DNA of 50,372 nucleotides from Deltaproteobacteria bacterium (GTDB lineage: Bacteria; Bdellovibrionota_B; Oligoflexia; Oligoflexales; CAIYRB01): positions 1 through 50,372 of the forward strand of contig VGTI01000026.1 in NCBI GenBank assembly GCA_016874735.1, read 5' to 3'. The position numbers and the translations under genes were made by a program. How positions within the stretch are numbered: position 1 is the first letter of the stretch; each line of letters opens with the position of its first letter. The notes beneath the pieces are model-generated. The model did not search any database. It had not been told where the DNA came from and worked only from the letters and a program-made list of their open reading frames with translations. Of the stretch, positions 1 to 9,544 are shown in pieces.

Positions 1-394
1 AAACTACGAATTTGGGGGCTTAAATACGTCGGCAAGGTGGATAATCTCATGTCTTTAAGAACATTTCGAGCGACTTAATTCTCATCAAAATAAAACTACA
101 GCATTGCCCCATCATGGACCGCTCACTGCGCTTTGCGAAGCTCACGGTGTGTCGGCCTTCACCACCTACCAAGCCCGAGACGCTAAAGCGTCCTACGGTA
201 TGGTTGGAGTACTGGCCGACTTCCCGATAGAGGATTTGTTGGGCAAGGTCCACAGCGCAGAACCCTGGCACCCGCTGCGCAGGTGCCAAGGCATCAATGG
301 GCAGTGTCAATCTTACAGAATGCATTTGTTGCATTTAACGATGCGTACTCAATCTTGACTTGCACGCAAAAAAAGCTGCCATTCGTCGACCGCA
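1..394. other. Left edge, no supported gene
   Basis: This stretch has open frames on both strands of roughly 84-95 codons, but neither has a convincing ribosome binding site or a recognisable domain. It could be the degraded end of a gene that starts left of the window, because frames on both strands are composition-rich and one reading looks gene-like over 100-330, but I cannot name a family. A short inverted repeat (GACGCT-AA-AGCGTC) sits at 179-192. The 3' end of the LRR gene on the minus strand abuts the right side. Confidence 0.4.
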
Positions 395-1222
395 TTAATT
401 TCGATCAACAAACAGATTCTGGCAGTAAGTAGTGATCGCCGTACTATCGCCAATAATGGGACATCCGGACCTGTTGATCGGATTGTTGCGGAAGTTCAGG
501 TATTTCACGTAGCGTAGCTCCCTCAGGTCAGCAAGCGGCCTGAGATCGAATACCGCGTTGTTCTCGAGGTGAATCTGCTCCAGCCCAGCCGTGTATGCCA
601 GAGGCGAGAGATCTCTCACGCGGTTGTTGTTGGCAAAGAGCACTTTAAGTGTAGGCACGTTGCCGAGAGCGACGATACTTTGCACCTGGTTGTCGCTGAT
701 GTCGAAGGATTCCAGTGCCGTCATCGACATTACGGCCGAGATGTCAGTGATTTGATTGGCTGACACATTGAGCTCAAATATTTTGCCCCACTGGTTGGGC
801 ACTGGCAGTCCCGTAATCTTGTTGTTTGATGCATAAAGTCGTTGCAGATTAGCTAGGCGTGCAATTGGCGTCAGATCGGTGACGGCATTTTGCGTGATGT
901 CTAGCATTTCAACAGCTTCGGCAAGGCGCAGTGGACTCAGCGTCGTGATGCCGCGTTTCGATAGCTGGAGCTCTTTTTGACTCGGTAACTTGGCAAACAT
1001 CGCCGCGCAGTCGGGCGTGCCAGTGCTTTTGATCAGCGCCGTGATCGTGATGCCAAGTGGCGATTTGGCGTCCTTAGCGCTGGCCTGACACATTTCCTCT
1101 GGCGTGAGCTCGGGCTGTTTTAGGCCGGCAACTTGAGAGCTGTCCTGGCTGTGTTTGGCGCGGCAGCCCGTTAAGTGAAGAGCGGCGTAGGTGACAAGCA
1201 GAGTGGTGGTAATGGTTCTCAC
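395..1222 (-). CDS. Leucine-rich-repeat lipoprotein (internalin-like repeats)
   Basis: A protein of 275 residues if it starts at the GTG at 1222, which has an AAAGGAG ribosome binding site about 8 bases upstream. Upstream in-frame ATGs would add 22 residues before the signal peptide and have no comparable site. The N-terminus is basic then hydrophobic and ends in a lipobox, LTGC, with the acylated Cys at residue 20. From about residue 85 to 240 there are tandem leucine-rich repeats of about 22 residues, with segments such as LANLQRLYASNNKITGL and LTPIARL that match the internalin-type LRR. A disulphide-like CP/C pair lies near the C-terminus. LRR lipoproteins usually make protein-protein contacts on the envelope. 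The ligand cannot be inferred from sequence. It is transcribed alone on the minus strand. Confidence 0.85.
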   Translation of the reverse strand: MRTITTTLLVTYAALHLTGCRAKHSQDSSQVAGLKQPELTPEEMCQASAKDAKSPLGITITALIKSTGTPDCAAMFAKLPSQKELQLSKRGITTLSPLRLAEAVEMLDITQNAVTDLTPIARLANLQRLYASNNKITGLPVPNQWGKIFELNVSANQITDISAVMSMTALESFDISDNQVQSIVALGNVPTLKVLFANNNRVRDLSPLAYTAGLEQIHLENNAVFDLRPLADLRELRYVKYLNFRNNPINRSGCPIIGDSTAITTYCQNLFVDRN

Positions 1223-1363
1223 GGCCCTGGGCTCCTTTGTGCAAAATTGATTAGTTTCCATTCTAGTTTGAACGAGTTGCCCAAGCAATCACGGCACCCA
1301 GAATGCACACGCTTAAGATTTGGCCAAGTATCAGCCGATACGCGCGTTGGTAGGAGGCGGCTT

Positions 1364-1648
1364 ATGATCTTAGAAACCATCCCGATTGAAGTCTTTGTCG
1401 TACAAAAGTACAACGCACCAGAGGTCCAAAAGCTGGTCGAACATTGGCGCATTGAGCCAGAGACGATCATGAAGAACGTGATTGAACACTTCCGAGAACT
1501 AGGCATATTTGGGGTGCCGATGGCGCAGCAAGTGATGATGCTGGATGCGATGAGGACCTACCTACGGACGTCACCGGAAATTACGCGGATGGTAATGAAA
1601 TCCGAGCAGGAAGAGGCCATCCGCGCGCGTACCAAGCACGCCGAATAG
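1364..1648 (+). CDS. Small conserved-looking hypothetical protein (94 aa)
   Basis: The ATG at 1364 is preceded by a good Shine-Dalgarno (TAGGAGG, 6-7 bases upstream), so I prefer it to the much longer upstream reading that runs through the LRR promoter region. The product is a soluble, mostly helical 94-residue protein starting MILETIPIEVFVVQKY and rich in Met and charged residues, with no signal peptide or membrane segment. No family is recognised. It sits between the divergent LRR gene and the convergent bolA gene, so it is probably monocistronic. The codon pattern and ribosome site make it credible; the function is unknown. Confidence 0.65.
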   Translation: MILETIPIEVFVVQKYNAPEVQKLVEHWRIEPETIMKNVIEHFRELGIFGVPMAQQVMMLDAMRTYLRTSPEITRMVMKSEQEEAIRARTKHAE

Positions 1649-1678
1649 CCACGGCTCATGCGCGTGGGCGGGGCCCTG

Positions 1679-1906
1679 TTATGCCTCTTTGGTGTCCAGG
1701 GACAGCGCGTGGATCTCCTGGCGCATCATGTCACCGAGGGCGCGGTAGATCATCTGGTGCTGCTCGATGAGGCCTTTGCCCTTAAATTCCGCAGCCCGGA
1801 CCACCAGCTGCCAATGATCGCCGCCGCCGGTAAGGTCAGTTGCTCTGATCTGGGCAGAAGGAAGCTGTTCTTTAATCTTGGCGATGATGATATCAGCCGT
1901 AGTCAT
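1679..1906 (-). CDS. bolA: BolA/IbaG family protein
   Basis: This 75-residue protein is the usual length for the short BolA (IbaG/YrbA) branch. Family hallmarks are visible: a central GGGDHWQLVV segment, the helix with FKGKGLIEQHQMIYRAL, and the C-terminal HALSLDT with the conserved His that in relatives helps bind a [2Fe-2S] cluster with a monothiol glutaredoxin. BolA proteins act in iron-sulphur cluster trafficking and stress responses in the cytoplasm. It lies back-to-back with rdgB, with 38 bases between start codons, so the two may share a divergent promoter region. An open frame on the opposite strand covers the same bases but lacks any family match. No glutaredoxin partner is in the window. 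Confidence 0.9.
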   Translation of the reverse strand: MTTADIIIAKIKEQLPSAQIRATDLTGGGDHWQLVVRAAEFKGKGLIEQHQMIYRALGDMMRQEIHALSLDTKEA

Positions 1907-1944
1907 AACGTTACACTCCGGTCACCGGTCTAAGGGCCTGAACT

Positions 1945-2556
1945 ATGCCACGACTTTATCTTGCCAGCAACAACGCCCACAAGGTGCAGGAGCTCAGTGC
2001 CATGTTAGCATCGCTGGATCCGCCATGGCAGGTGGCCAGCGCGCGGGAGCTTGCACCCGAGGTGTCATGGGTCGAGGACGGAGACAGTTTCCTCGCCAAT
2101 GCCAAGATCAAGGCTGCGGCGCTCAGACGCCTGACCCAAGACTGTGTTCTGGCGGATGATTCCGGACTGGTGGTCGATATTTTGGGTGGCGACCCCGGCG
2201 TGTACTCAAGCCGCTACGCGGGCCGCGAGGGTGACGACAGCGCCAATAACCAAAAGCTCCTTAAAGCCATTGCTGGGCGCCCGTCCTCTGACCTTGACGC
2301 GCGCTTTGTCTGTACGCTCTACTTTGTGGACGAAAAGGGCGAAGGTCACGCATTTACTGGGACGCTCGAGGGGCATCTCACGCATCATCCGGCTGGGGAC
2401 CACGGCTTCGGTTACGACCCGATATTCGTGCCCAATAATCCGCCAGCGGGGTGGCAGGGTCGGACACTGGCCGAGATGCCGGCCGCGGTCAAGAACGCGA
2501 TCAGCCACCGCGCCGCTGCCTTTCAGGCTTGGCGGCAGTGGCTGGCCACGCGTTAG
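1945..2556 (+). CDS. rdgB: Non-canonical purine NTP pyrophosphatase (RdgB/HAM1)
   Basis: A 203-residue cytoplasmic enzyme of the Ham1/RdgB family, which hydrolyses dITP, XTP and ITP to the monophosphate plus pyrophosphate and keeps deaminated purines out of DNA and RNA. The full set of family motifs is present: SNNAHKVQEL at the N-terminus for nucleotide binding, the metal-binding LADDSGLVVD with the following GGDPGVYSSRYAG, GFGYDPIFVP, and the C-terminal EMPAAVKNAISHR. Length is normal for the family. The ATG at 1945 has only a weak upstream site (AGGGCC). It converges on the TPR gene with 12 bases between stop codons. Confidence 0.96.
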   Translation: MPRLYLASNNAHKVQELSAMLASLDPPWQVASARELAPEVSWVEDGDSFLANAKIKAAALRRLTQDCVLADDSGLVVDILGGDPGVYSSRYAGREGDDSANNQKLLKAIAGRPSSDLDARFVCTLYFVDEKGEGHAFTGTLEGHLTHHPAGDHGFGYDPIFVPNNPPAGWQGRTLAEMPAAVKNAISHRAAAFQAWRQWLATR

Positions 2557-2568
2557 CCTAAGCCGCAA

Positions 2569-3567
2569 TCACTTAGGCTGAGCAGGCAGGTCGCGCAGTT
2601 TTAGCCGGGCATTTTTGGCAAAATCTACGTATTCACGACTCGTGTGAATCCAGCCAAAATCCTTGTGATTGAGACCTTCATTGATCTCTTTTTGGTACTT
2701 CGCTGGTTCGTTTAGGTAGCCGTTGAGGATGTAGGTGGCTGCTTCCGGGTCGTTCATCTTGGCGTGGCAGCGAGCCAGCAGCAGTACGGCTTGCCGTGCA
2801 GCATCGTCTTCATCGGCCCAAACTTGGCGTGCCTGTACCTGGTCATAGACGTACTTAAGTGGTGCAAGGGCATCACGGCACTGATCGAGGTAGCGGTAGG
2901 ATTCGCCGAGCCGGTAATAACCTGTAATGTCTAAGTCGCCGTTTGCGCGCGCTTTCTCAAACTCTCGGGCGGCGACCTTAAACTTGCGACTGTTGAAGGC
3001 AGTCATGGCTTGGTTGTAAACGGCCGACTTTTTAGCTTTCACTCGGGCCTGACTCACTCCTCCAGCCTTAGCTAGTTGGGCGTTGGCCAGGGTATACGAG
3101 GTGTCGAGCAGACACGGAGCGTTGCCGCCACCTTCGCAACAGACTTGCTGCAAGGTCGCTGAGAGCCGCTTGAAGTTGGTGGACTCGCAAGTCAGCGATG
3201 TCGGTGGAGGAACGAACATGTAGACGGTTTGGCCTGCCAGGCTATTGGTCTCGGTGTTAAAGCCCTGAGCTGTGGCGCTGGAAATGAGCACCTTGGACTT
3301 CACAAAAAGGCCACGGTAGCTGTCGAACACCTGCTTTTTCCCCGCGGGGTCAAGGCCAGCGATCCAGGCATACCGCTCTTTACTGAGATCGAATACTTTC
3401 TCCGGGTCGATTTGTTTACAGCCGTTGACCTCGACGACGATGGAGCCACGGAGCAAGCCTTTACATTCTGCTCTGGCCACACCCGTGGCGAAATACGCGG
3501 CAGCGACGCCAATCCCCAGTAGACGCGGACCTAGCGGCCAGCAAGTCCGCAAGTTGCATGGACGCAT
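2569..3567 (-). CDS. Exported TPR-repeat protein
   Basis: The 332-residue product starts with a basic n-region and a hydrophobic stretch (LLGIGVAAAYFATGVARA) ending in an AxA signal peptidase I site, so the mature protein is probably periplasmic. GGGAGAG lies about 8 bases before the ATG. The C-terminal half (about residues 190-310) has TPR-like helices: KVAAREFEKARANGDL, YRLGESYRYLDQCRDAL and a third pair around DEDDAARQAVLLLARCHAK. The N-terminal half contains several cysteines and a VFV/PPP stretch of unknown fold. TPR proteins of this kind serve as scaffolds in envelope complexes. No partner is named by the neighbours. Confidence 0.8.
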   Translation of the reverse strand: MRPCNLRTCWPLGPRLLGIGVAAAYFATGVARAECKGLLRGSIVVEVNGCKQIDPEKVFDLSKERYAWIAGLDPAGKKQVFDSYRGLFVKSKVLISSATAQGFNTETNSLAGQTVYMFVPPPTSLTCESTNFKRLSATLQQVCCEGGGNAPCLLDTSYTLANAQLAKAGGVSQARVKAKKSAVYNQAMTAFNSRKFKVAAREFEKARANGDLDITGYYRLGESYRYLDQCRDALAPLKYVYDQVQARQVWADEDDAARQAVLLLARCHAKMNDPEAATYILNGYLNEPAKYQKEINEGLNHKDFGWIHTSREYVDFAKNARLKLRDLPAQPK

Positions 3568-3716
3568 GGATGCTCTCCCTTAAGCAGCAATAACCATTAA
3601 CGCTTTTGCTAGCTTAGTAGAATCCTTGCCAAACGCCAAGTGCTGGCACGGCGCTAAAGTGCGCGGCCGGATGACCGATGTCCCCGGTGAACGCTTCGCT
3701 CGCGAAAGGGTAGGTC

Positions 3717-4295
3717 ATGGCGATGCATAAACATCAAAGTTACTGGCGGATTTTGCTTGTCCTCGGGTTCACCATCGGTGGCACCGTAGCTTGCTCTGGT
3801 AGCAAGTCGGATGAGGAGGGGCTAGTCCCCAGCACGGAGGCCGATGCCGAGGGAGCGGGAGCGCCGCAAGCAGATGGCGGTGCCGCCGAAACGGCAGACG
3901 CAGCAGCCAAAGATGGCAGCGGTGAAACTGCGAGCGATACGAGTGCCGAAGCCGCAGGTTCGGCGGCGGTTACTGGTGATGCAGCCTCACCGGTACCTGC
4001 TGCAACAGCACCAGCACCGACCGGAGTATCGTCCCAGGCGATGGCGGCAACGCCACCCCCAGGTAAGGATCGCGTCGTGCGGCATGTCAAAGTAAAGCAG
4101 GCAACCTTGCGCTCTGGTCCGTCCGCCAAGGCCGAACCGGTGGGTCAGCTCTCCCGCGGGGAACGTATTATTGTCGACGTTGAAAACGGCTGGGGGCGCA
4201 TTGCTGATGGCCTCTACATCAAGCTCACTGACACCGCTCCCAAACCCGTGGCCGTCAGGCGTCAACGGGCCGCGTGGATGCCACCGGCGCACTGA
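3717..4295 (+). CDS. Lipoprotein with Ala-rich linker and C-terminal SH3-like domain
   Basis: 192 residues. A hydrophobic segment, ILLVLGFTIGGTVAC, ends in a plausible lipobox (TVAC, then SGSKS). A low-complexity linker rich in Ala, Asp, Glu and Gly runs from about residue 35 to 115. The C-terminal 60 residues (VKVKQATLRSGPSAKAEPVG to YIKLTD) match the bacterial SH3 pattern with the LRSGPS turn and a GRIADGLYI strand. Bacterial SH3 domains often bind cell wall peptides. The start at 3717 has AAAGGGTAGG upstream; an in-frame ATG two codons later is equally possible. The acidic linker suggests a tether that carries the SH3 domain through the periplasm. Confidence 0.8.
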   Translation: MAMHKHQSYWRILLVLGFTIGGTVACSGSKSDEEGLVPSTEADAEGAGAPQADGGAAETADAAAKDGSGETASDTSAEAAGSAAVTGDAASPVPAATAPAPTGVSSQAMAATPPPGKDRVVRHVKVKQATLRSGPSAKAEPVGQLSRGERIIVDVENGWGRIADGLYIKLTDTAPKPVAVRRQRAAWMPPAH

Positions 4296-4377
4296 AAGTG
4301 TCTGACTAGGTCTTCAGGCCGTGCCTTCTTTTGTGGTAGGGTCGCCGTCGTGGCGCTAACCATGGGGAAGGGACGGA

Positions 4378-6825
4378 ATGAGCACGGGCACAACCGAAGG
4401 CCGGCAGGACTACGATTTTCGGACAATCGAAAAAAAATGGCAGGACTATTGGGACCGACACGAGACTTTTAAGACGGTCGAGGACCCCAAAAAGCCTAAG
4501 TGCTATATCCTCGACATGTTTCCCTATCCTTCGGGTGACGGGCTCCATGTAGGACACGTCGAGGGCTATACGGCCACGGACATTTACGCGCGCTATCAGC
4601 GCATGCGTGGATTGAATGTGCTGCATCCTATGGGCTGGGACGCCTTTGGTTTGCCGGCTGAGCAGTATGCCGTTAAGACTGGGCAACATCCACGCGTCAC
4701 CACCAAGAACAACACGGACCGCTTTCGGGCGCAGATCAAACGATTAGGTTTGTCCTACGACTGGTCGCGCGAGATCGACACGACGGATCCCAAGTACTAC
4801 AAGTGGACACAGTGGATCTTTCGCAAGCTCTACGAGCGTGGACTTGCCTACGAGTCGTTCGAACCCGTCAACTGGTGTCCTGAGCTAGGTACCGTGCTAG
4901 CTAACGAAGAAGTCATCGACGGTAAGTCCGAGGTCGGTGGTTTTCCCGTCATCAAGAAACCGATTCGTCAATGGGTCCTGAAGATCACGGCTTATGCTGA
5001 GCGTTTGCTGCAGGATCTCGATGATCTGGATTGGCCCGACAGCCTGAAGGAAATGCAGCGTAACTGGATTGGCAAGAGCACGGGAGCGCATGTGCGCTTT
5101 GCCGTCGACGGTCATCAGGACAGTTTTGAGGTGTTCACGACGCGACCGGACACGCTGTTCGGGGCGACCTTTTGCGTCCTAGCTCCCGAGCATCCTCTGG
5201 TGGCTAAAGTTACGACGGCGACACAAAAGGCAGCCATCCAAGATTATGTCGATGGGGCTAAGTCCAAGTCCGACCTTGAGCGGACCGCGCTCGGTAAGGA
5301 AAAGACGGGTGTCTTCACGGGGGCCTACGCCGTAAATCCCGTTAACCAAGAAAAGCTGCCCGTCTATATCGCTGACTACGTCCTCATCTCGTACGGTAGT
5401 GGCGCTATCATGGCAGTGCCGGGACATGACGAGCGTGATCACGAGTTTGCCCGCAAGTTTGGGCTGCCCATTAAACGGGTGCTCACGGGTGGTCCTGAGG
5501 CCGACATTAACGTCGCCGCACACACTGGCGACGGTGAGTTGGTAAACTCGGACTTTCTAAACGGACTTAATAAGACCGAAGCCATCGCCAAGATGGTGGC
5601 ATGGCTTGAGTCCCAAAAGCTTGGTCGCGGCGCCGTCACCTATAAATTGCGTGATTGGCTGTTCTCGCGGCAACGCTATTGGGGTGAGCCCTTTCCGCTC
5701 GTGCACGACAAAGACGGTAAGCCGCATTTACTCGCAGATGCCGATTTGCCGGTGACGCTACCGGATCTCGATAACTTCAAACCTGCAGGCGACGGCGAGT
5801 CACCGCTGGCTCGGGCCACCGAGTGGCTTAACTATGACAAGGGTGGCCAGACCTATCGGCGTGAGACTAACACCATGCCCCAGTGGGCGGGGTCCTGCTG
5901 GTATTACCTGCGATTTATTGATCCAAAGAACGACGACGCGCCCTGGAGTGCCGCCAAAGAGAGTTACTGGATGCCCGTCGACCTCTACGTCGGCGGTGCC
6001 GAACATGCGGTGCTGCACCTACTTTACGCGCGGTTTTGGCACAAGGTGCTCTTTGACTGCGGTCTGGTGTCGACCAAGGAACCATTTAAACGCTTGCTGC
6101 ATCCGGGGATCGTACTTGGCGAAAATAACGAAAAGATGTCCAAAAGCCGCGGCAATGTGGTGAATCCTGACGATATCATCAAGGACTGGGGCGCTGATGC
6201 TCTGCGTCTTTATGAGATGTTCATGGGACCGCTGACGGCTTCTAAGCCATGGCAAACCGCGGGCATCACCGGTGTCTACCGTTTCCTCAAAAGGGTGCAA
6301 CGACTCATCCTGCAAGAGAGTGGTGAGCTCAGCGAGAAGCTCAGCGATGCCCCAATGAGTGAGAGCTTTGAGCGTGCATTGCATAAAACCATCAAAAAGG
6401 TGGGCGAAGATTCGCAAGCGATGCAGTTTAACACGGCCATTGCGGCGATGATGGAGCTCGTCAATGCCGCTTACAAAGAGCCGCACTTCAGCCGCAAGGC
6501 AGCAGAGACTCTGGTCCTGCTCTTGGCGCCGTACGCTCCCCACCTCGCGGAGGAACTATGGGAGCGTCTTGGTCACCAGGCAACTCTTGCCTATGCTCCG
6601 TGGCCGCAGTTTGACGCCGCCTTAACTGCCGACGATCAGGTGACCATCTCGGTGCAAGTTTGCGGTAAGTTACGTGGGACCTTGCAGATTAGTGCGACCA
6701 GCGCTAAGGAGGATGTGCTAGCGGCAGCCAAGGCACTCGACTCAGTGCAGCGGCACATCGAGGGCAAGACGCTGGTTAAAGAGATTTTTGTACCGGGAAA
6801 AATTGTCAACTTCGTGGTGAGGTAA
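4378..6825 (+). CDS. leuS: Leucyl-tRNA synthetase
   Basis: An 815-residue class I aminoacyl-tRNA synthetase that charges tRNA-Leu, slightly shorter than the 860-residue E. coli enzyme. The HIGH signature is HVGH at residues 57-60 in a [12 protein letters not shown] context. The connective-peptide editing domain is intact: [12 protein letters not shown] and [15 protein letters not shown], including the Asp that anchors the editing substrate. The [14 protein letters not shown] block and the KMSKS loop (residues 586-590) are present, followed by the anticodon-binding helical domain and a C-terminal tail. GGGGAAGGG precedes the ATG. hemJ follows after 6 bases, so the two are probably cotranscribed. 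No T-box-like leader is visible. Confidence 0.98.
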   Translation: MSTGTTEGRQDYDFRTIEKKWQDYWDRHETFKTVEDPKKPKCYILDMFPYPSGDGLHVGHVEGYTATDIYARYQRMRGLNVLHPMGWDAFGLPAEQYAVKTGQHPRVTTKNNTDRFRAQIKRLGLSYDWSREIDTTDPKYYKWTQWIFRKLYERGLAYESFEPVNWCPELGTVLANEEVIDGKSEVGGFPVIKKPIRQWVLKITAYAERLLQDLDDLDWPDSLKEMQRNWIGKSTGAHVRFAVDGHQDSFEVFTTRPDTLFGATFCVLAPEHPLVAKVTTATQKAAIQDYVDGAKSKSDLERTALGKEKTGVFTGAYAVNPVNQEKLPVYIADYVLISYGSGAIMAVPGHDERDHEFARKFGLPIKRVLTGGPEADINVAAHTGDGELVNSDFLNGLNKTEAIAKMVAWLESQKLGRGAVTYKLRDWLFSRQRYWGEPFPLVHDKDGKPHLLADADLPVTLPDLDNFKPAGDGESPLARATEWLNYDKGGQTYRRETNTMPQWAGSCWYYLRFIDPKNDDAPWSAAKESYWMPVDLYVGGAEHAVLHLLYARFWHKVLFDCGLVSTKEPFKRLLHPGIVLGENNEKMSKSRGNVVNPDDIIKDWGADALRLYEMFMGPLTASKPWQTAGITGVYRFLKRVQRLILQESGELSEKLSDAPMSESFERALHKTIKKVGEDSQAMQFNTAIAAMMELVNAAYKEPHFSRKAAETLVLLLAPYAPHLAEELWERLGHQATLAYAPWPQFDAALTADDQVTISVQVCGKLRGTLQISATSAKEDVLAAAKALDSVQRHIEGKTLVKEIFVPGKIVNFVVR

Positions 6826-6831
6826 GTCGCG

Positions 6832-7260
6832 ATGTATCTTTGGCTCAAATGGCTGCATGTGGTCAGTGTCATTAGCTGGATGGCTGGGATTTTATACTTG
6901 TACCGCTTGCTGATTTATCTGGCGGAGCGTGGCTCCAACGGCGAGATCAAAGACCTCCTAGTGTTGATGGCACGGCGGCTATTCAAGTACATCACGGTGC
7001 CCGCCGCCGTGGTGAGCTACGTGGCCGGACTTGGCATGGTTGCTGTCATGCCAGAGATTGCTAAGGGCCATTGGTTCGGCGCTAAATTCATTTTAGTTTT
7101 GGCTTTGACCCATTTTACGGTTAAGGCCGGATTGTTAGTTGGTAGATTTGAAAAGGGTGCTGCCAATCTTCCTACTTCAAAAAAATTGCGCTGGCTCAAC
7201 GAGGCACCGACCGTACTAATGCTAGTCATTGTTTACCTGGTTCTGTTTAAGCCCTTTTGA
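6832..7260 (+). CDS. hemJ: Protoporphyrinogen IX oxidase HemJ
   Basis: A 142-residue membrane protein with about four transmembrane helices and the N-terminal signature of the HemJ (UPF0093) family, LKWLHVVSVISWMAG, with the conserved His at residue 9. In relatives HemJ oxidises protoporphyrinogen IX to protoporphyrin IX in haem synthesis, replacing HemG or HemY. A conserved-looking RRLFKYITVPA stretch and the C-terminal LRWLNEAPTVLMLVIVYLV also fit. It begins 6 bases after leuS and ends at a hairpin. Its presence implies haem biosynthesis without a need for HemG; other haem genes are not in the window. Confidence 0.9.
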   Translation: MYLWLKWLHVVSVISWMAGILYLYRLLIYLAERGSNGEIKDLLVLMARRLFKYITVPAAVVSYVAGLGMVAVMPEIAKGHWFGAKFILVLALTHFTVKAGLLVGRFEKGAANLPTSKKLRWLNEAPTVLMLVIVYLVLFKPF

Positions 7261-7269
7261 TATTTTTCA

Positions 7270-7293
7270 ATCTGGCGTCTCTGGGCGCCAGAT
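7270..7293 (+). terminator. Hairpin after hemJ
   Basis: An 8-base perfect inverted repeat (ATCTGGCG / CGCCAGAT) with an 8-base loop lies 9 bases past the hemJ stop. There is no good T-run after it, so termination strength is uncertain. A TACAAT hexamer at 7315-7320 could be a -10 element for the next gene, but no clear -35 accompanies it. Confidence 0.45.
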
Positions 7294-7377
7294 CCCTTAT
7301 GCTTCGCTTTGTGCTACAATTAGAGAGCTTATCCCCCAAAATCACTCCTAAAACCTTCCTCAGTAGACACAAAAACA

Positions 7378-9480
7378 TTGAAGTTTCGTAGGCGTTACCG
7401 GCGACTCCGGCGACATCATTATGACGTGCTCAAGAGCCTAGTGGCGGCGCTTATCAGCGCATCGGCCGCCCTGGCTCTCTTTGCTTACGCTTGGTTGCAG
7501 TTTGAAACTTATGCCCGGGCCCGTATCGATGCATCGATCGCTCTGGTTAGTCAGAAAATCGGTGCTCCCATAGCCATTGGTGGCGTTGAGTTTAGTCCGA
7601 GTGGAGCGAAGATCGTCGATATCCGCATCGGTGATGAATCACAGATGGTGATCAGTTCGCTCGGTGTGGAAATCAACGTCAATCCCTTGGATACAGACTT
7701 CGGTGAAATCCGCAGTGTTGCCGTCGCGGACATGCGTATCAAGACGCAAAATCAGCGTCTCGGAGCGACTTTGTCGCCAGTAAAAGGCTCGTTTAGTCTC
7801 ACCGAGCGTAGCGAAGAGGCGCGGCGATTTATCGAAAAATTCTTTGCCGCCCTGCCGTCACGAGAACTCTCCATGGGCAGCGTTGGTATTACGCTACTGA
7901 CGAGTGACGGCGATCCTATGCTGACTGTTCAGGGACTCAAAGTTGCGATCGAGCGCGAGCATAGTCGCGTCTTAGTACGCGTGCAGGAAGTGAAAACCCG
8001 GACAGGTCTCAGCGAAAAAGATTTACTGGCCCGATTCGAGCTCAGTCCTGATGCCAAAGATTACCGATTCTTTATCCGTCGCAAGTTAAATAGCAGTCCC
8101 AATGCTAACAATGCTTGGGACCTTACAGGCATCATGCAGAAGGATTTGAGCGCAGCGCAACTCACCTTGGACTTGCACAAGACGCCGAGCTTTATCGCTC
8201 CCTTGATAAAAGAACTCCCCTTCACGCTCGAAGAGCTCCGCGGGCGCGCCGTCGTCGATCTCCATCGCAGCGACGACACCTGGCAGTTTAACGCGCAAAT
8301 GCAGAGTCAGGGCTCAACCGTTAAGATTCCCATCGTAAGTAGTACGCCCATTGGTCCCGTCTACTTCGATAGTCAGGTTGTAGGTAGTTGGGTTCCCAGT
8401 GGCAGACTGCTGACTGTCACTTCAGCCACGATCAAATTGCCCGACGCAACGACTAAAAATTACGGGCCAGAGCCTTTGCAGATTGCGCTCAACGGTAGTT
8501 GGCAGGTAGAGACTCAGTCCGAAGTTGGGCATATCATCAACGCCCATTGGCAGATTGCCCAGTCATCCTGTCAGACGGCACTGCTGGCGGCCCCACCGGG
8601 TTTACTTCCTGCACTCACGGGCTTCAAGCTGAGTGGCGATCTGGCTGCCAGCCTTGATCTTAGCGTCAAGACGCATAGTTTGGCGGAAACCTATTTCTCA
8701 CTTCACGATAGTTTGTTTGGTTGTCGCGTCGACGAGGCACCGTATGCATACTCGGTCGAGAGGTTGAATGGGCCGTTCTCGCTCAAGCGTCAGGCAAGTA
8801 AAAATGCACCACCCGTATATCTTGAGGTCAATCCCAGCTCCCCGTCCTATACGGAGCTAGCGCGGATTTCGCGCTACGTGAACGCAACGTTCATCGCCTC
8901 GGAGGACGCTAGTTTCTTCCATCACAAGGGTATAGACCCTAGTGCCATCGAGAATGCGCTGCGGCGCGATCTTTCCGAGCAACGCATTGCTCTTGGGGGG
9001 TCGACCATCACCATGCAAACGGTGAAAAACCTGTTTCTGACACACGAGCGTACTTTGAGTCGCAAGCTTCAGGAGCTTTTTTTGGCGTGGCATCTAGAGC
9101 AGATCCTGTCCAAGCAGCGCATCCTCGAAATCTATGTCAACATTGTCGAACTAGGCCCCGGCATATATGGCGTGACCGAGGCATCGCGACGGTTTTTTGG
9201 CAAAGGTCCTGATGATCTCAATCTCACCGAGGCCGCCTACTTGGCTAACCTGCTGCCAAGCCCCAAAATTCGCTACCGCTACTTCTGTCAGGGGCGGATT
9301 ACCGAGAACTTCCGTGACCTCGTTAATGGCCTCCTGAAACGAATGGTCAACCTGCGCCACATCACCGCTGAACGCTTCCTACAAGCCGTCGCGACCCCCA
9401 TCCGATTTAATCACGATGCGCGCTTGACCGCGCCTGACTGCTCGGTCAAGACAGTGGGTGCCAGCCAGTCGGTCCCATGA
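7378..9480 (+). CDS. AsmA-like domain fused to GT51 peptidoglycan glycosyltransferase
   Basis: 700 residues from a TTG start; no strong ribosome binding site is visible so the exact start is unsure. A very basic N-terminus is followed by one membrane helix (about residues 20-42). Residues ~50-480 are beta-rich with repeating strand patterns and look AsmA/DUF748-like, not a transpeptidase. Residues ~485-680 are a GT51 lipid II glycosyltransferase: the catalytic Glu is residue 509 in EDASFFHHKG, followed by GGSTITMQTVKNLFL, RKLQELFLAWHLE, EIYVNIVELGPGIYGV and ASRRFFGK. The enzyme should polymerise glycan strands on the outer face of the inner membrane. Monofunctional MtgA enzymes are about 240 residues, so the long N-terminal region is unusual. 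It stands alone between hemJ and an O-methyltransferase. Confidence 0.88.
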   Translation: MKFRRRYRRLRRHHYDVLKSLVAALISASAALALFAYAWLQFETYARARIDASIALVSQKIGAPIAIGGVEFSPSGAKIVDIRIGDESQMVISSLGVEINVNPLDTDFGEIRSVAVADMRIKTQNQRLGATLSPVKGSFSLTERSEEARRFIEKFFAALPSRELSMGSVGITLLTSDGDPMLTVQGLKVAIEREHSRVLVRVQEVKTRTGLSEKDLLARFELSPDAKDYRFFIRRKLNSSPNANNAWDLTGIMQKDLSAAQLTLDLHKTPSFIAPLIKELPFTLEELRGRAVVDLHRSDDTWQFNAQMQSQGSTVKIPIVSSTPIGPVYFDSQVVGSWVPSGRLLTVTSATIKLPDATTKNYGPEPLQIALNGSWQVETQSEVGHIINAHWQIAQSSCQTALLAAPPGLLPALTGFKLSGDLAASLDLSVKTHSLAETYFSLHDSLFGCRVDEAPYAYSVERLNGPFSLKRQASKNAPPVYLEVNPSSPSYTELARISRYVNATFIASEDASFFHHKGIDPSAIENALRRDLSEQRIALGGSTITMQTVKNLFLTHERTLSRKLQELFLAWHLEQILSKQRILEIYVNIVELGPGIYGVTEASRRFFGKGPDDLNLTEAAYLANLLPSPKIRYRYFCQGRITENFRDLVNGLLKRMVNLRHITAERFLQAVATPIRFNHDARLTAPDCSVKTVGASQSVP

Positions 9481-9544
9481 TAAGGTTGCCACCGAACGCC
9501 CACATTTGGGTCCCTGGTAACGGCCATGATAACGAGGACTGATT

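Noticed and set aside
179-192. GACGCT-AA-AGCGTC inverted repeat
   Set aside because: Short and isolated; expected by chance in a window of this size.
104-358. Open frame on the plus strand and an antisense frame at 47-334
   Set aside because: No domain, no ribosome site, and frames overlap on both strands.
1658-1933. Plus-strand frame over bolA
   Set aside because: It is antisense to a clear BolA protein.
4296-4377. Possible T-box or leader before leuS
   Set aside because: Only 82 bases, no T-box motif or specifier structure, and lineage is Gram-negative.
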